Position numbers and translations under genes: made by a program. Under the pieces are notes generated by a model, which worked only from the letters and a program-made list of their open reading frames with translations, searched no databases and was not told where the DNA came from. Shown piece by piece: positions 8,071 through 15,347 of a stretch of DNA of 24,877 nucleotides (positions within the stretch are counted from its first letter, which is position 1; each line of letters begins with the position of its first letter). The DNA comes from Methanobacteriota archaeon (lineage in GTDB: Archaea > Thermoplasmatota > Poseidoniia > Poseidoniales > Poseidoniaceae). The stretch is from positions 1 through 24,877 of the forward strand of contig JABJFP010000016.1 of NCBI GenBank assembly GCA_018662715.1, in the 5' to 3' direction.

Positions 8071-8084
8071 CAATGTTTAAGGAG
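8071..8084 (+). promoter_or_regulatory. Possible promoter of the respiratory operon
   Basis: The 180-nt spacer between the divergent TPR gene and the respiratory operon holds a TATA-like TGTTTAAGG centred near 8077. With normal archaeal spacing transcription would begin near 8103, leaving about 15 nt before the ATG at 8119, which is preceded by GGGTGAGG. The rest of the spacer (7964-8070) shows nothing I can name beyond T-rich runs. Confidence 0.33.
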
Positions 8085-8118
8085 TCCATACGAGTCGGAA
8101 ACATGTAAGGGTGAGGCT

Positions 8119-8964
8119 ATGCTCAAAACTACACGAACGTCCCGAACTTCGCTGTTGGTCTTGGTTGGGCTTCTGCTGGTCATTCCAGCACTCGCATCAT
8201 CCTACCACGGGGGCATTGGCGGCCCTCAGTCTCATCAGGGCTCCACCGGCGCTGTTGAAATTGATGACGTTGCCAAATCTGGCTGCCTCTGCCACAACGA
8301 AGTTGCTGATAATTCCGTTCAAATCATCCTTGATGATGTCCCCTACGGATGGATTGCAGGTGAAACATACACGCTCCGCCTTCAGTTGATTGGTGGGCCT
8401 GAGGCAACAGGTGTTTACACTGCAGGATTCTCGATGCGAGTTTCTCTTGGTTCTTTGACCGGAGATGATGTCCAAAACTGGGAAATTGATGGCGCCGTGG
8501 ATGAACAAACATTGACTCACACAGAAGCCTCGGCCGCAACCAGCGACCGTTCTTGGACGTTTGATTGGGTAGCGCCTACCGAGGCCGATGCCGGAGTTGC
8601 AACCTTCTGGATTTCAGGCAACTCGGTCAACGGAGACCAGGGTCCTGGTGTTGAAGACCGATGGAATCAACTTCAATTCGCTCTGACCGAAGGCGACGAT
8701 GCATCAGCATCTCTTGGTACACGAACGCTCTTTGCCGGTGACGGCAATGTCAGCCCTCCAGAACCCGACCATCACGGTGTTGACCTTCACCACATGGGTG
8801 CTAAGCTCCGTGCCCACTGGCTAGGATTGCTTGGATTTGGCGCAGTTATTGGAGTCATCGTCTTCGCAGGGCTCCTCCTTCGCTATGGATTCTCAACGTC
8901 TTACAAAGGCCGAAGCAACCAACTCAGGTTGCGCTACAAACTCAACCGAAGAGGTGACCAGTGA
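8119..8964 (+). CDS. Secreted, C-terminally anchored protein with CxCH motif (possible redox subunit)
   Basis: First gene of the Rieske/cytochrome b operon. The 281-residue protein has an N-terminal signal peptide or anchor (about 11-28), a motif GCLCHN (C56, C58, H59), a beta-rich domain (from about 66: VPYGWIAGETYTLRLQL ... GFSMRVS), a His-rich stretch (HHGVDLHH, 218-225), and a C-terminal membrane segment (about 234-255) followed by a basic tail that would be cytoplasmic. The beta domain resembles bacterial Reeler/'choice-of-anchor' domains that often follow a CxxCH haem site; here the spacing is CxCH, one residue short of the normal c-type haem motif. Position in the operon suggests an electron carrier or assembly role outside the cell. 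GAGG precedes the ATG closely. Function is inferred. Confidence 0.75.
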   Translation: MLKTTRTSRTSLLVLVGLLLVIPALASSYHGGIGGPQSHQGSTGAVEIDDVAKSGCLCHNEVADNSVQIILDDVPYGWIAGETYTLRLQLIGGPEATGVYTAGFSMRVSLGSLTGDDVQNWEIDGAVDEQTLTHTEASAATSDRSWTFDWVAPTEADAGVATFWISGNSVNGDQGPGVEDRWNQLQFALTEGDDASASLGTRTLFAGDGNVSPPEPDHHGVDLHHMGAKLRAHWLGLLGFGAVIGVIVFAGLLLRYGFSTSYKGRSNQLRLRYKLNRRGDQ

Positions 8965-9407
8965 TGGACGACATAATCACAAATTTGTTGCGTGGAGTCG
9001 CAGACGGCTCTGTTTCTGTAGACGATGCACGAACTGCATTGGAAGACGTGAACTTGACCGAAGACCAAATGACCTCCGCTATCGACCACGGGGTTTTCAA
9101 TTTGGCAGAGTCAGGTACTATCGTCAGTGCCTCTCTAGCGCCTTCCGGAGGCTCTTACCTCACCATGTTCTTCTTGGGATGGGGTCTGTTTTGGATATGC
9201 TACTGGAGTTTCTCGATGATATACGGTCTTGCAAAGGGCTGGGATCAACAACAACTTTCATTCCACCTCGCCATGACCTTCACCACCCTCATCATGGTTG
9301 GTGTAATTTATCTCAAATTCGTTTTGCCTGATACCATCATCGTGAAACATTCTCAGAACAAGTTCGTTCCTGAGCACATGAAAGACTGGCGGGAGTACAA
9401 GTGGTGA
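8964..9407 (+). CDS. Small membrane protein of the respiratory operon
   Basis: A 147-residue protein with a soluble helical N-terminus (about 1-50, MDDIITNLLRGVADGSVSVD...) and two membrane helices (about 66-89 and 102-122), then a short hydrophilic C-terminus. No family recognised. The ATG at 8964 overlaps the TGA of the previous gene and is 7 nt after GAGGTG; a GTG three bases earlier is an alternative. Between the CxCH protein and the Rieske gene it is most likely a small structural subunit of the same complex. Confidence 0.8.
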   Translation: MDDIITNLLRGVADGSVSVDDARTALEDVNLTEDQMTSAIDHGVFNLAESGTIVSASLAPSGGSYLTMFFLGWGLFWICYWSFSMIYGLAKGWDQQQLSFHLAMTFTTLIMVGVIYLKFVLPDTIIVKHSQNKFVPEHMKDWREYKW

Positions 9408-9413
9408 TGAAAC

Positions 9414-10259
9414 ATGGCGCGTGAATACGAACTCAAACCAGCACCGAGTGAAGGTGGAGCAGGCCTTGCGGATGCTGCAACGACCATTAATCGCCGTCAA
9501 TTCCTACGCTACGGTTTCAATACTGCGGCAGGTGTCCTCACTGCATCCTTAGGCATGCTTGGCTTTGCAGCCATTTTACTGCCTCCGGGTGGCGCTGGTG
9601 GTGGAGATTTGGCCGTTAAGTTCTGGGCAAAAGGTCGTGAAGACTCTGCTTGGTACGGTGCTCAACATCTTCAATCGATGACCAAGAGTTCCTTCGTGGA
9701 TGAGGCAGCCTCTTCCTCAACAAAAACAGCCGGTGCATCTGGCGTTTGGAACGGAGTTCCTGTCGTCGTCATGTACGTTGAGCACTCGAAGTATGGTGGC
9801 ACCCCCGAATCCAACGGAAAAGCTCGCTTCCAGTTCACTGAAGGCATTGATGAAACTGGAAAATATGTAGGTCACTTTGATGACCTGGCTGAAGCCGATC
9901 CTCGTTTGATGCCGAGTGAAGACCTTGTTATGGTGTTTGGTCGTTGTACTCACTTGTGTTGCATCCCCGGTTGGCAACTCGTTTCGAACTCTTACACTGA
10001 GGATTCATGGACTCCTGGCGGCGGAGATGACGGTGGAACCAAACTGTTCTGCATCTGCCACTCCTCCCGTTTTGACCCGACCGTCCTTGAAATGAACACA
10101 AACCGTAACCGTTCCAACGGTGCAACATTCAACTATGCTGGAATCCGTCGCTCAGGCGGACCCGCACCCGTGGGCCTTCCCATTATCCCAATACAGTTGA
10201 ATGGCGATGTTCTTGAAGGTCTTACTGATTATGTGGATTGGTACACATACTGTGACTGA
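9414..10259 (+). CDS. Rieske [2Fe-2S] protein of a bc/b6f-type complex
   Basis: The Rieske subunit takes one electron from quinol at the outer face of the membrane. The 281-residue protein has a twin-arginine style start (RRQFLRYG, 27-34) before a single membrane helix (about 36-57), as Tat-exported Rieske proteins do. Cluster-binding motifs are CTHLCC (178-183) and CICHSS (213-218): ligands C178, H180, C213, H216, with C183 and C215 placed for the conserved disulfide. The usual Gly before the second disulfide cysteine is replaced by C182, adding an extra cysteine. The region between the two motifs is longer than in compact Rieske proteins (30 residues, Gly/Asp-rich). It starts 6 nt after the preceding stop and is followed 6 nt later by cytochrome b. 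Confidence 0.93.
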   Translation: MAREYELKPAPSEGGAGLADAATTINRRQFLRYGFNTAAGVLTASLGMLGFAAILLPPGGAGGGDLAVKFWAKGREDSAWYGAQHLQSMTKSSFVDEAASSSTKTAGASGVWNGVPVVVMYVEHSKYGGTPESNGKARFQFTEGIDETGKYVGHFDDLAEADPRLMPSEDLVMVFGRCTHLCCIPGWQLVSNSYTEDSWTPGGGDDGGTKLFCICHSSRFDPTVLEMNTNRNRSNGATFNYAGIRRSGGPAPVGLPIIPIQLNGDVLEGLTDYVDWYTYCD

Positions 10260-10265
10260 GGTGAT

Positions 10266-11135
10266 ATGATGACTACAATGTTCTGGATTCTTTGGTTCTT
10301 TATCGCCTTCTTGGTGGTTCTCGTTGCGTTCACCCTGCGCAAAGAAAACCAAGATATGCCTCGCCGTGACATTCTACGTGCTGTAGAATCGACAGGCAAG
10401 ATGGGTGTTGCCGAACGGTCGTTTTTGTGGGTCTTTTCATGGCTTGATACTCGTTTCCGTCTTCAAGACTACTGGAACATGTCCAAAGGCGCTTACTACA
10501 ACATGCATCGCCAGATGCCGCTAACCCACGCTGAAAAGTACAAATTGCGCATTATTTGGTATTGGTATCCTCTTTACTGCCTTGGGGGAATCTCTTTCCT
10601 TTCATTCATTATTCTCGTTATTACCGGAACCGTCCTTGGAATTTACTACGTTCCAGGTGGAGAAGGAGATCCATCACCTGCTTATGCGAGCATGGAATAC
10701 ATCATGACACAACTTCCATTTGGATACATTCTACGAGCCGTCCACCACTGGACGACCCACTTTATGGTTGCAAGTGTCTTTTTGCACATGTGCCGCGTAT
10801 ACTTCACTGGCGCATACCGCAACCCTCGAGAGCTTAACTGGCTCATCGGTGTCGCCTTGATGGCTCTCACCATTGTATTCGGGTATTCTGGATACCTTTT
10901 GCCTTGGGACAGTCTCGCATACGGTGCTGCAATCATCGGAATCAATTTGGCGAATTCAAGTCCGCTGGTAGGGAAGTACGTAGCAACCTTGTTGTTTTCA
11001 GGTTCAGAGTTAACTCCACTGACTGTTACACGTATGTATTTCATCCACGTGTTCATCCTACCGGTTATTGTTACAACACTCATCATCATACATTTGTTTA
11101 TTGTCTGGGTACAAGGCATTGCGGAGCCGCATTGA
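10266..11135 (+). CDS. Cytochrome b, N-terminal half (b6-type)
   Basis: The di-haem cytochrome b core of a quinol-oxidising complex, encoded as a separate N-terminal half as in b6f complexes. Haem ligand pairs are H160/H174 (VHHWTT...FLHM) and H261/H276 (IHVF...IIHLF), spaced 14 and 15 residues, the second being the b6-type spacing. C105 in LYCLGG lies where b6 proteins hold the cysteine that covalently binds the extra haem ci. GYSGYLLPWDSLAYGAA (206-222) is the conserved Qo-side helix. An additional N-terminal membrane helix (about 5-22) precedes the family core, with a cytoplasmic linker to about residue 95. ATG at 10266 or 10269; GAGGTG lies just before. The C-terminal half follows in the next gene. 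Confidence 0.95.
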   Translation: MMTTMFWILWFFIAFLVVLVAFTLRKENQDMPRRDILRAVESTGKMGVAERSFLWVFSWLDTRFRLQDYWNMSKGAYYNMHRQMPLTHAEKYKLRIIWYWYPLYCLGGISFLSFIILVITGTVLGIYYVPGGEGDPSPAYASMEYIMTQLPFGYILRAVHHWTTHFMVASVFLHMCRVYFTGAYRNPRELNWLIGVALMALTIVFGYSGYLLPWDSLAYGAAIIGINLANSSPLVGKYVATLLFSGSELTPLTVTRMYFIHVFILPVIVTTLIIIHLFIVWVQGIAEPH

Positions 11136-11150
11136 TACGGAGTGAGAAAT

Positions 11151-13958
11151 ATGGGATTAATCGATAATTTTGGCAGAGTTGCCTCCATGTACATGGAGGA
11201 AAAGCAACACCTTCAGGAAGCTGAAGAGAAGCGTAAGCGAACACGAACAGGGCATGGATTCTGGCCCCACGAAGTACTACGTGACAGTATCATTTTCGCT
11301 TCAATGCTTGCGATCCTTCTGTTCTATGCGTGGCTGATTCCACCGCCACTTCACGGTGCAGCAGACCCCTACGCACAAGCGGGCTTCGTTTTCCCTGACT
11401 GGTATGTTTTGTTTTCATACGGTTACCTGCGATGGGGAGAATATTTGCCCCAATTCGTCGTCCCAACTGGCTTCATAGGCGAAATCGTTGGCCAACCCAT
11501 GTTCCCTTGGAACGCCGCATGGTGGGGTGCTGCACTTACTGGAATCCCAGTCGGTATCCTCGCTCTTCCTCCTTTCCTCGGTGGCCGAGAAAAGCGACCT
11601 GTGGAAGACCCTTGGTTCGCCGCTGCTGGAGCAGTCTATCTCGCTCACATTTGGTTCATCTCTGTGTTTTCGATTAACATCTTCTTGGAACTTTACGGAA
11701 AGAACAGGTCGGATTTCTGTAAACTTGATTCACACGGAGATTTACTGTGTGGTTATCGGGAACCTTGGATTGCAGAAGTATTCAATTCAATTCCCTGGGT
11801 GATGACTGGAGTATTGATGTGGATTGTAATCTACTTCGTAGGACGAGGACTCCTTGTCCGTGCATGGGGTACGAGCTTCAACGTGGCTAAGAGCCGCCAA
11901 CTTTTGGTCGGCGCTCTAATTATCTCCACTGCAGCAACCGTTGCTACCTTTGACACCTATGATGATGGGTTTTGGGATGCAAAGGGCCTGTTGACCATCA
12001 AAGATTACGGAGAACTCGAAGACATGCGTACACAACCTGTCGATGTTCATGTTCATGAGACCAACGAATTCACAGACGACCGAGGTTGGTCAGAATCTGG
12101 AGTCGTTCCGACGACGGCATTCCTTGATTGGAACATATATCAGCCTGCGAGATATATTATTACAGACTTTGCCGATGCGAATGGTCATCAAGATGCTGCT
12201 AATGGAATCAATGCTGCATCCGGCTCTCAGACCTTCAATGGAGGCGAAGGCTGGAGCGTCAGCGGTACATTTGATGTTACTGAAGATACAAGTTACTTCC
12301 CGAAGGGCCACCCTGAGGAATTCAAGTCGCTAACTTCGGACTTCTCATGTGAATACCGATCGAGTGAGCGAAAAATTAACGATATTTCAACACAAAGTAT
12401 GGTGACTACTACTCTCGTAGTGACCAACGCTGCCGGTTCAGACGTTGTATCCTTCTCCAACTGTGAAGGGGCGACGACCGAACTGACTGTTGGTACATAC
12501 TCCTATACCTATGATGTCGCAGTTAGTGGAGCCCTCGCTCTTAATGACAGCATTACTACCGAAACCAGTTTCACCATGAAGTCATTCCAACCTCTACTTG
12601 TTTGGGACGAAAACGCTCCTGCTGGTCTGGCAGGTCATACTGTGAACCTTTCCAGCGCTGAAGAAATGGCTCTTGGAGGTTCAGCGTTCTCATCGATTGA
12701 AAACCCAACCTACCACACCAACCCTAAGTCGTTGGATGCTAAACTAACCTATGCAATGTTCATTCCTTGTATTACCTTTGGAGCCCTCGTCTTCGTACTG
12801 CTACGATACATGGCTCGTGGCTATGAGTTTGAGATGAACAAGTGCTACGGCTGTGACCTTTGTGACGATGCCTGTCCAGTTCGTCTGTTCAACGGTGGAG
12901 ATAAGTTGAACATCATCTACAACACGTGGAACAACGAAGATGACGGTGTACCAATGTACTCCTGTCTTACTTGCTCAGCATGTACCAATGCTTGTCCACA
13001 ACTTGTTGACTACGACTCCTACGTCGATATTCGCCGAAGCCTCATCGTTGGTGGGCCACAAGCAGAGATACCTCACACAGTACTCCAGGCAGTTCTCTCC
13101 GCAGAAGCCGATGAAGCAGCAGATGTGGAATTCATTGCAACCGAAGACTACCCTATTACGTCCAACATTGGTTACTACCCCGGTTGTGTTGACTACCTTG
13201 ACCAAGAAATGGTGTTCTCGCATGTTAACGAAGGCACCATGAATTTGGGAGACTCAACAACAGCAGCCTTTACCCTCTTCGAGGAGATGGGAACCGATGT
13301 GTCCTACTTGGGCCGTGATTTCCTCAAGTGCTGTGGTCACGACCAAAAGTGGCAAGGGCTTGATGAAGTCTTTGAGAAGCTCAAGGCATACAACCAACGC
13401 AAGATCCACGAATCTGGTATTGATACACTCGTTTCATCCTGCGCAGAATGTTTCAGAACATTTGCTCGCGACTACGAGTTGGAAGATGTCAAAGTCATGC
13501 ACACCACTGAATTCCTCATTGAACAAGGATTCGATATGAATCTGAAGTCCGAAGAAACCACGGTGACATACCACGACCCATGCCGTCTTGGCCGTCAAAT
13601 GGGAATCTACGATGAACCTCGTGACCTCATCAACGCCGTCGAAGGTGTCGAGATTGTTGAGATGGAGCACCATGGAGAAGATGCAATGTGCTGCGGCGTA
13701 TCCAGTATGATGTCCTGCAATGAAGACGCTCGTTCCCTGCGTGTCTCTCGTATGGAAGAAGTCCGTGCAACGGGCGCTGAAACAATGCTTACCTCATGCC
13801 CTAAGTGTGTCTCTCACTTTGAGTGTCTCAAGTTTGAAGGCGATGAAGCCTACGAAGACATTGAAATCCTCGACGTCGTTTCATTCCTGGCCCGACAAGT
13901 CAACCAAAAGAAGGCGCAAGCAGTTGAGTCCGTTGTTGGCGAAACTGCTGAAGCCTGA
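11151..13958 (+). CDS. Fusion: cytochrome b C-terminal half (subunit IV-like) + HdrD-like Fe-S/CCG module
   Basis: A 935-residue chimera. Residues 37-270: cytochrome b C-terminal domain, starting FWPHEVLRD, with the quinol-site motif PDWY (82-85, PEWY in most bc1) and five membrane helices (about 45-64, 122-143, 153-181, 212-233, 250-268). Residues 270-531: a large beta-rich segment, predicted outside. A sixth helix (about 533-553) returns the chain to the cytoplasm. Then two 4Fe-4S motifs (C565, 568, 571, 575 and C605, 608, 611, 615) and two CCG domains (C679, CC727-728, C764/767; C811, CC847-848, C883/886). This order matches HdrC plus HdrB, i.e. HdrD, the disulfide-reducing subunit of methanogens. 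The helix count places PDWY outside and the clusters inside, as required. I chose the ATG at 11151 (GGAGTGA upstream); a GTG at 11142 is possible. Confidence 0.93.
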   Translation: MGLIDNFGRVASMYMEEKQHLQEAEEKRKRTRTGHGFWPHEVLRDSIIFASMLAILLFYAWLIPPPLHGAADPYAQAGFVFPDWYVLFSYGYLRWGEYLPQFVVPTGFIGEIVGQPMFPWNAAWWGAALTGIPVGILALPPFLGGREKRPVEDPWFAAAGAVYLAHIWFISVFSINIFLELYGKNRSDFCKLDSHGDLLCGYREPWIAEVFNSIPWVMTGVLMWIVIYFVGRGLLVRAWGTSFNVAKSRQLLVGALIISTAATVATFDTYDDGFWDAKGLLTIKDYGELEDMRTQPVDVHVHETNEFTDDRGWSESGVVPTTAFLDWNIYQPARYIITDFADANGHQDAANGINAASGSQTFNGGEGWSVSGTFDVTEDTSYFPKGHPEEFKSLTSDFSCEYRSSERKINDISTQSMVTTTLVVTNAAGSDVVSFSNCEGATTELTVGTYSYTYDVAVSGALALNDSITTETSFTMKSFQPLLVWDENAPAGLAGHTVNLSSAEEMALGGSAFSSIENPTYHTNPKSLDAKLTYAMFIPCITFGALVFVLLRYMARGYEFEMNKCYGCDLCDDACPVRLFNGGDKLNIIYNTWNNEDDGVPMYSCLTCSACTNACPQLVDYDSYVDIRRSLIVGGPQAEIPHTVLQAVLSAEADEAADVEFIATEDYPITSNIGYYPGCVDYLDQEMVFSHVNEGTMNLGDSTTAAFTLFEEMGTDVSYLGRDFLKCCGHDQKWQGLDEVFEKLKAYNQRKIHESGIDTLVSSCAECFRTFARDYELEDVKVMHTTEFLIEQGFDMNLKSEETTVTYHDPCRLGRQMGIYDEPRDLINAVEGVEIVEMEHHGEDAMCCGVSSMMSCNEDARSLRVSRMEEVRATGAETMLTSCPKCVSHFECLKFEGDEAYEDIEILDVVSFLARQVNQKKAQAVESVVGETAEA

Positions 13959-13982
13959 ATCCAGTGAAAAATGATGTCGTGA

Positions 13983-13998
13983 GTACCCTTCGGGGTGC
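13983..13998 (+). terminator. Hairpin with UUCG tetraloop between convergent genes
   Basis: GTACCC-TTCG-GGGTGC forms a 6-bp stem (one G:T pair) closed by the very stable C(UUCG)G tetraloop, 25 nt after the stop of the cytochrome b/HdrD fusion. No T-run follows, so if it acts it is more likely a 3'-end stabiliser or processing signal than a classic intrinsic terminator. Confidence 0.4.
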
Positions 13999-14008
13999 AC
14001 GTGGTTTA

Positions 14009-14026
14009 TGACAGCCTTAACTGTCA
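14009..14026. repeat. Inverted repeat at the convergent gene ends
   Basis: TGACAG-CCTTAA-CTGTCA is a perfect 6-bp inverted repeat with a 6-base loop. It overlaps the last codons and stop of the small membrane protein gene on the minus strand and lies 50 nt past the fusion gene on the plus strand. It may mark the 3' end of one or both transcripts. Confidence 0.4.
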
Positions 14027-14307
14027 GACTCGGCTTCTTCATCTTCGTTCATACCTACGATTTCGTAGTTTGACGGGAAGAGCGCAACAATGATACCTGC
14101 AAGAAGAGATAGGAATCCCCAAGTGAAGTTCTGATAGTAGATCAGTAGTTCAAGGGAAAGAGCCACTAAGAAAAGCCCTCCAAGGTTTGAGGTCCAAACG
14201 AGTGTCTTGAATGTGGACAGGCTCACTCCAGTGGTGCCCGGGTTACGGTAGGGTCCGAATTCTCCTCCGAATCGTTGAGCTGACGGGTCTTTTCCTTTCT
14301 TCGACAT
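14017..14307 (-). CDS. Small two-helix membrane protein
   Basis: A 96-residue protein with a hydrophilic Gly/Pro-rich N-terminus (1-30), two membrane helices (about 33-57 and 62-80) and an acidic tail (EDEEAESDS). No family recognised. It starts 11 nt after the ferredoxin gene; its ribosome site (GAGGTAGGAT) overlaps the ferredoxin stop, so the two are translated from one message. It may tether the ferredoxin or another partner to the membrane, but nothing in the sequence shows this directly. Confidence 0.8.
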   Translation of the reverse strand: MSKKGKDPSAQRFGGEFGPYRNPGTTGVSLSTFKTLVWTSNLGGLFLVALSLELLIYYQNFTWGFLSLLAGIIVALFPSNYEIVGMNEDEEAESDS

Positions 14308-14318
14308 ACTATCCTACC

Positions 14319-14651
14319 TCATCGGTCAATCATGGTGATTGCGTCTGTTGGACATGCAAGCACACACAGCCTGCAACCCGTGCAGGAGTCTCGAATAATT
14401 TTTGCCTTGCGATTGCTTTCAACTGAAAGCAGCGGGCTTTTAACATCAACAAAATAGAGTTCAATCGCATCATCATCGCATACGATGGTGCATTGGTCAC
14501 AACCGATACACTTCCGTTCCTCAACAAAGGCGACGGTAGTCTCACCACCTTTTGTATTCGCTCGTTGCTCACCACGTTGGCGATTGAGGGCCGTGCGGAT
14601 TCGCATGGCCTCCTCTTCTCGCCGGCGACGCAACTCATCAGGGCTGGTCAT
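14319..14651 (-). CDS. Di-cluster 4Fe-4S ferredoxin
   Basis: A soluble electron carrier with two 4Fe-4S sites. Motif one is CIGCDQCTIVC (C48, C51, C54, C58, followed by Asp rather than Pro) and motif two is CTGCRLCVLACP (C90, C93, C96, C100). The two motifs are separated by 31 residues, longer than in compact clostridial ferredoxins. A ~40-residue charged helical N-terminal extension (RRRREEEAMRIRTALNRQR) precedes the first cluster and could dock to a partner. The start codon overlaps the stop of the upstream membrane-protein gene (ATGA), showing tight coupling. It is encoded on the strand facing the cytochrome b/HdrD fusion, about 0.4 kb from its end. Confidence 0.92.
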   Translation of the reverse strand: MTSPDELRRRREEEAMRIRTALNRQRGEQRANTKGGETTVAFVEERKCIGCDQCTIVCDDDAIELYFVDVKSPLLSVESNRKAKIIRDSCTGCRLCVLACPTDAITMIDR

Positions 14652-15346
14652 GTTGTCACCACCGTTGGAGGTTCCCCTTCAAACTTGGCAACGGTCAAGT
14701 TGACCAATACATCTCCAAAGCAATAGAATGCTCCAACAAGAAGAGGGGGATTCCAAGCGGTCAGTCCCGTCCATGGGACCTCTGTAGCCCATGTCCAGTT
14801 TTGCAAGTAGGTTCCAAGCAGTTCCATCGCAAGAGCCGCCCAGGCCATTGCAGCGTAAAGCCGAGGCTGGGGCCCCCATTGCGTGAAGCCAAGGACAAGC
14901 AGGAGAAGGAAGATTCCTGATGTGTCTCCTCCCGTCCATAAACCATACAGGACCATCGGGACGAAAGGTAACAAAAGTGGCATGGCCCAAGATACATTCA
15001 TCTGAAGTGCTGCCCGCCTCCCGAGGTCAAAAAGAAAATAATGCCCCGCCGGGACAAAAAATGGCATGAGGTCGCGCTGGTATTCATACACGAGCCAAAC
15101 TTCTGAGAAAAACAACTCCATCGGTGTGGCAATAGCGACTACGGTAAGCATTTCAATTCGCTCTTTTCGGTCAGTGGAGAAATAAATCCTCCCGAAAAGA
15201 GCCCAACACCAGATGTTAACTGGCCATTCAGCCAAGGAGTCTGGGAGGAGGCCTCCGAGAGCCGTGGCGGAAATCCATAGGCCAATCGCAATGGTCCCAA
15301 CGTACCAAAGCGAGCGGTTCATGGTGTAGGGGATGAGGTTCTCCAT
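14648..15346 (-). CDS. Multi-pass membrane protein of unknown function
   Basis: A 232-residue protein with about seven hydrophobic segments, starting MENLIPYTMNRSLWYVG at 15346, one base after the stop of the dehydrogenase-like gene. A longer frame from 15385 would overlap that gene by 38 nt and is less likely. Conserved-looking polar pieces are FSTDRKERIE, FSEVWLVYEYQRD, and PAGHYFLFDLGRR between helices. I do not recognise the family. Its stop overlaps the ferredoxin start (ATGA), so its product and the ferredoxin are probably needed in matched amounts. Confidence 0.78.
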   Translation of the reverse strand: MENLIPYTMNRSLWYVGTIAIGLWISATALGGLLPDSLAEWPVNIWCWALFGRIYFSTDRKERIEMLTVVAIATPMELFFSEVWLVYEYQRDLMPFFVPAGHYFLFDLGRRAALQMNVSWAMPLLLPFVPMVLYGLWTGGDTSGIFLLLLVLGFTQWGPQPRLYAAMAWAALAMELLGTYLQNWTWATEVPWTGLTAWNPPLLVGAFYCFGDVLVNLTVAKFEGEPPTVVTT

Positions 15347-15347
15347 T

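Noticed and set aside
10682..11194. 170-codon minus-strand frame
   Set aside because: Antisense shadow of the cytochrome b gene; the reverse of membrane helices gives a hydrophobic-looking but unsupported protein.
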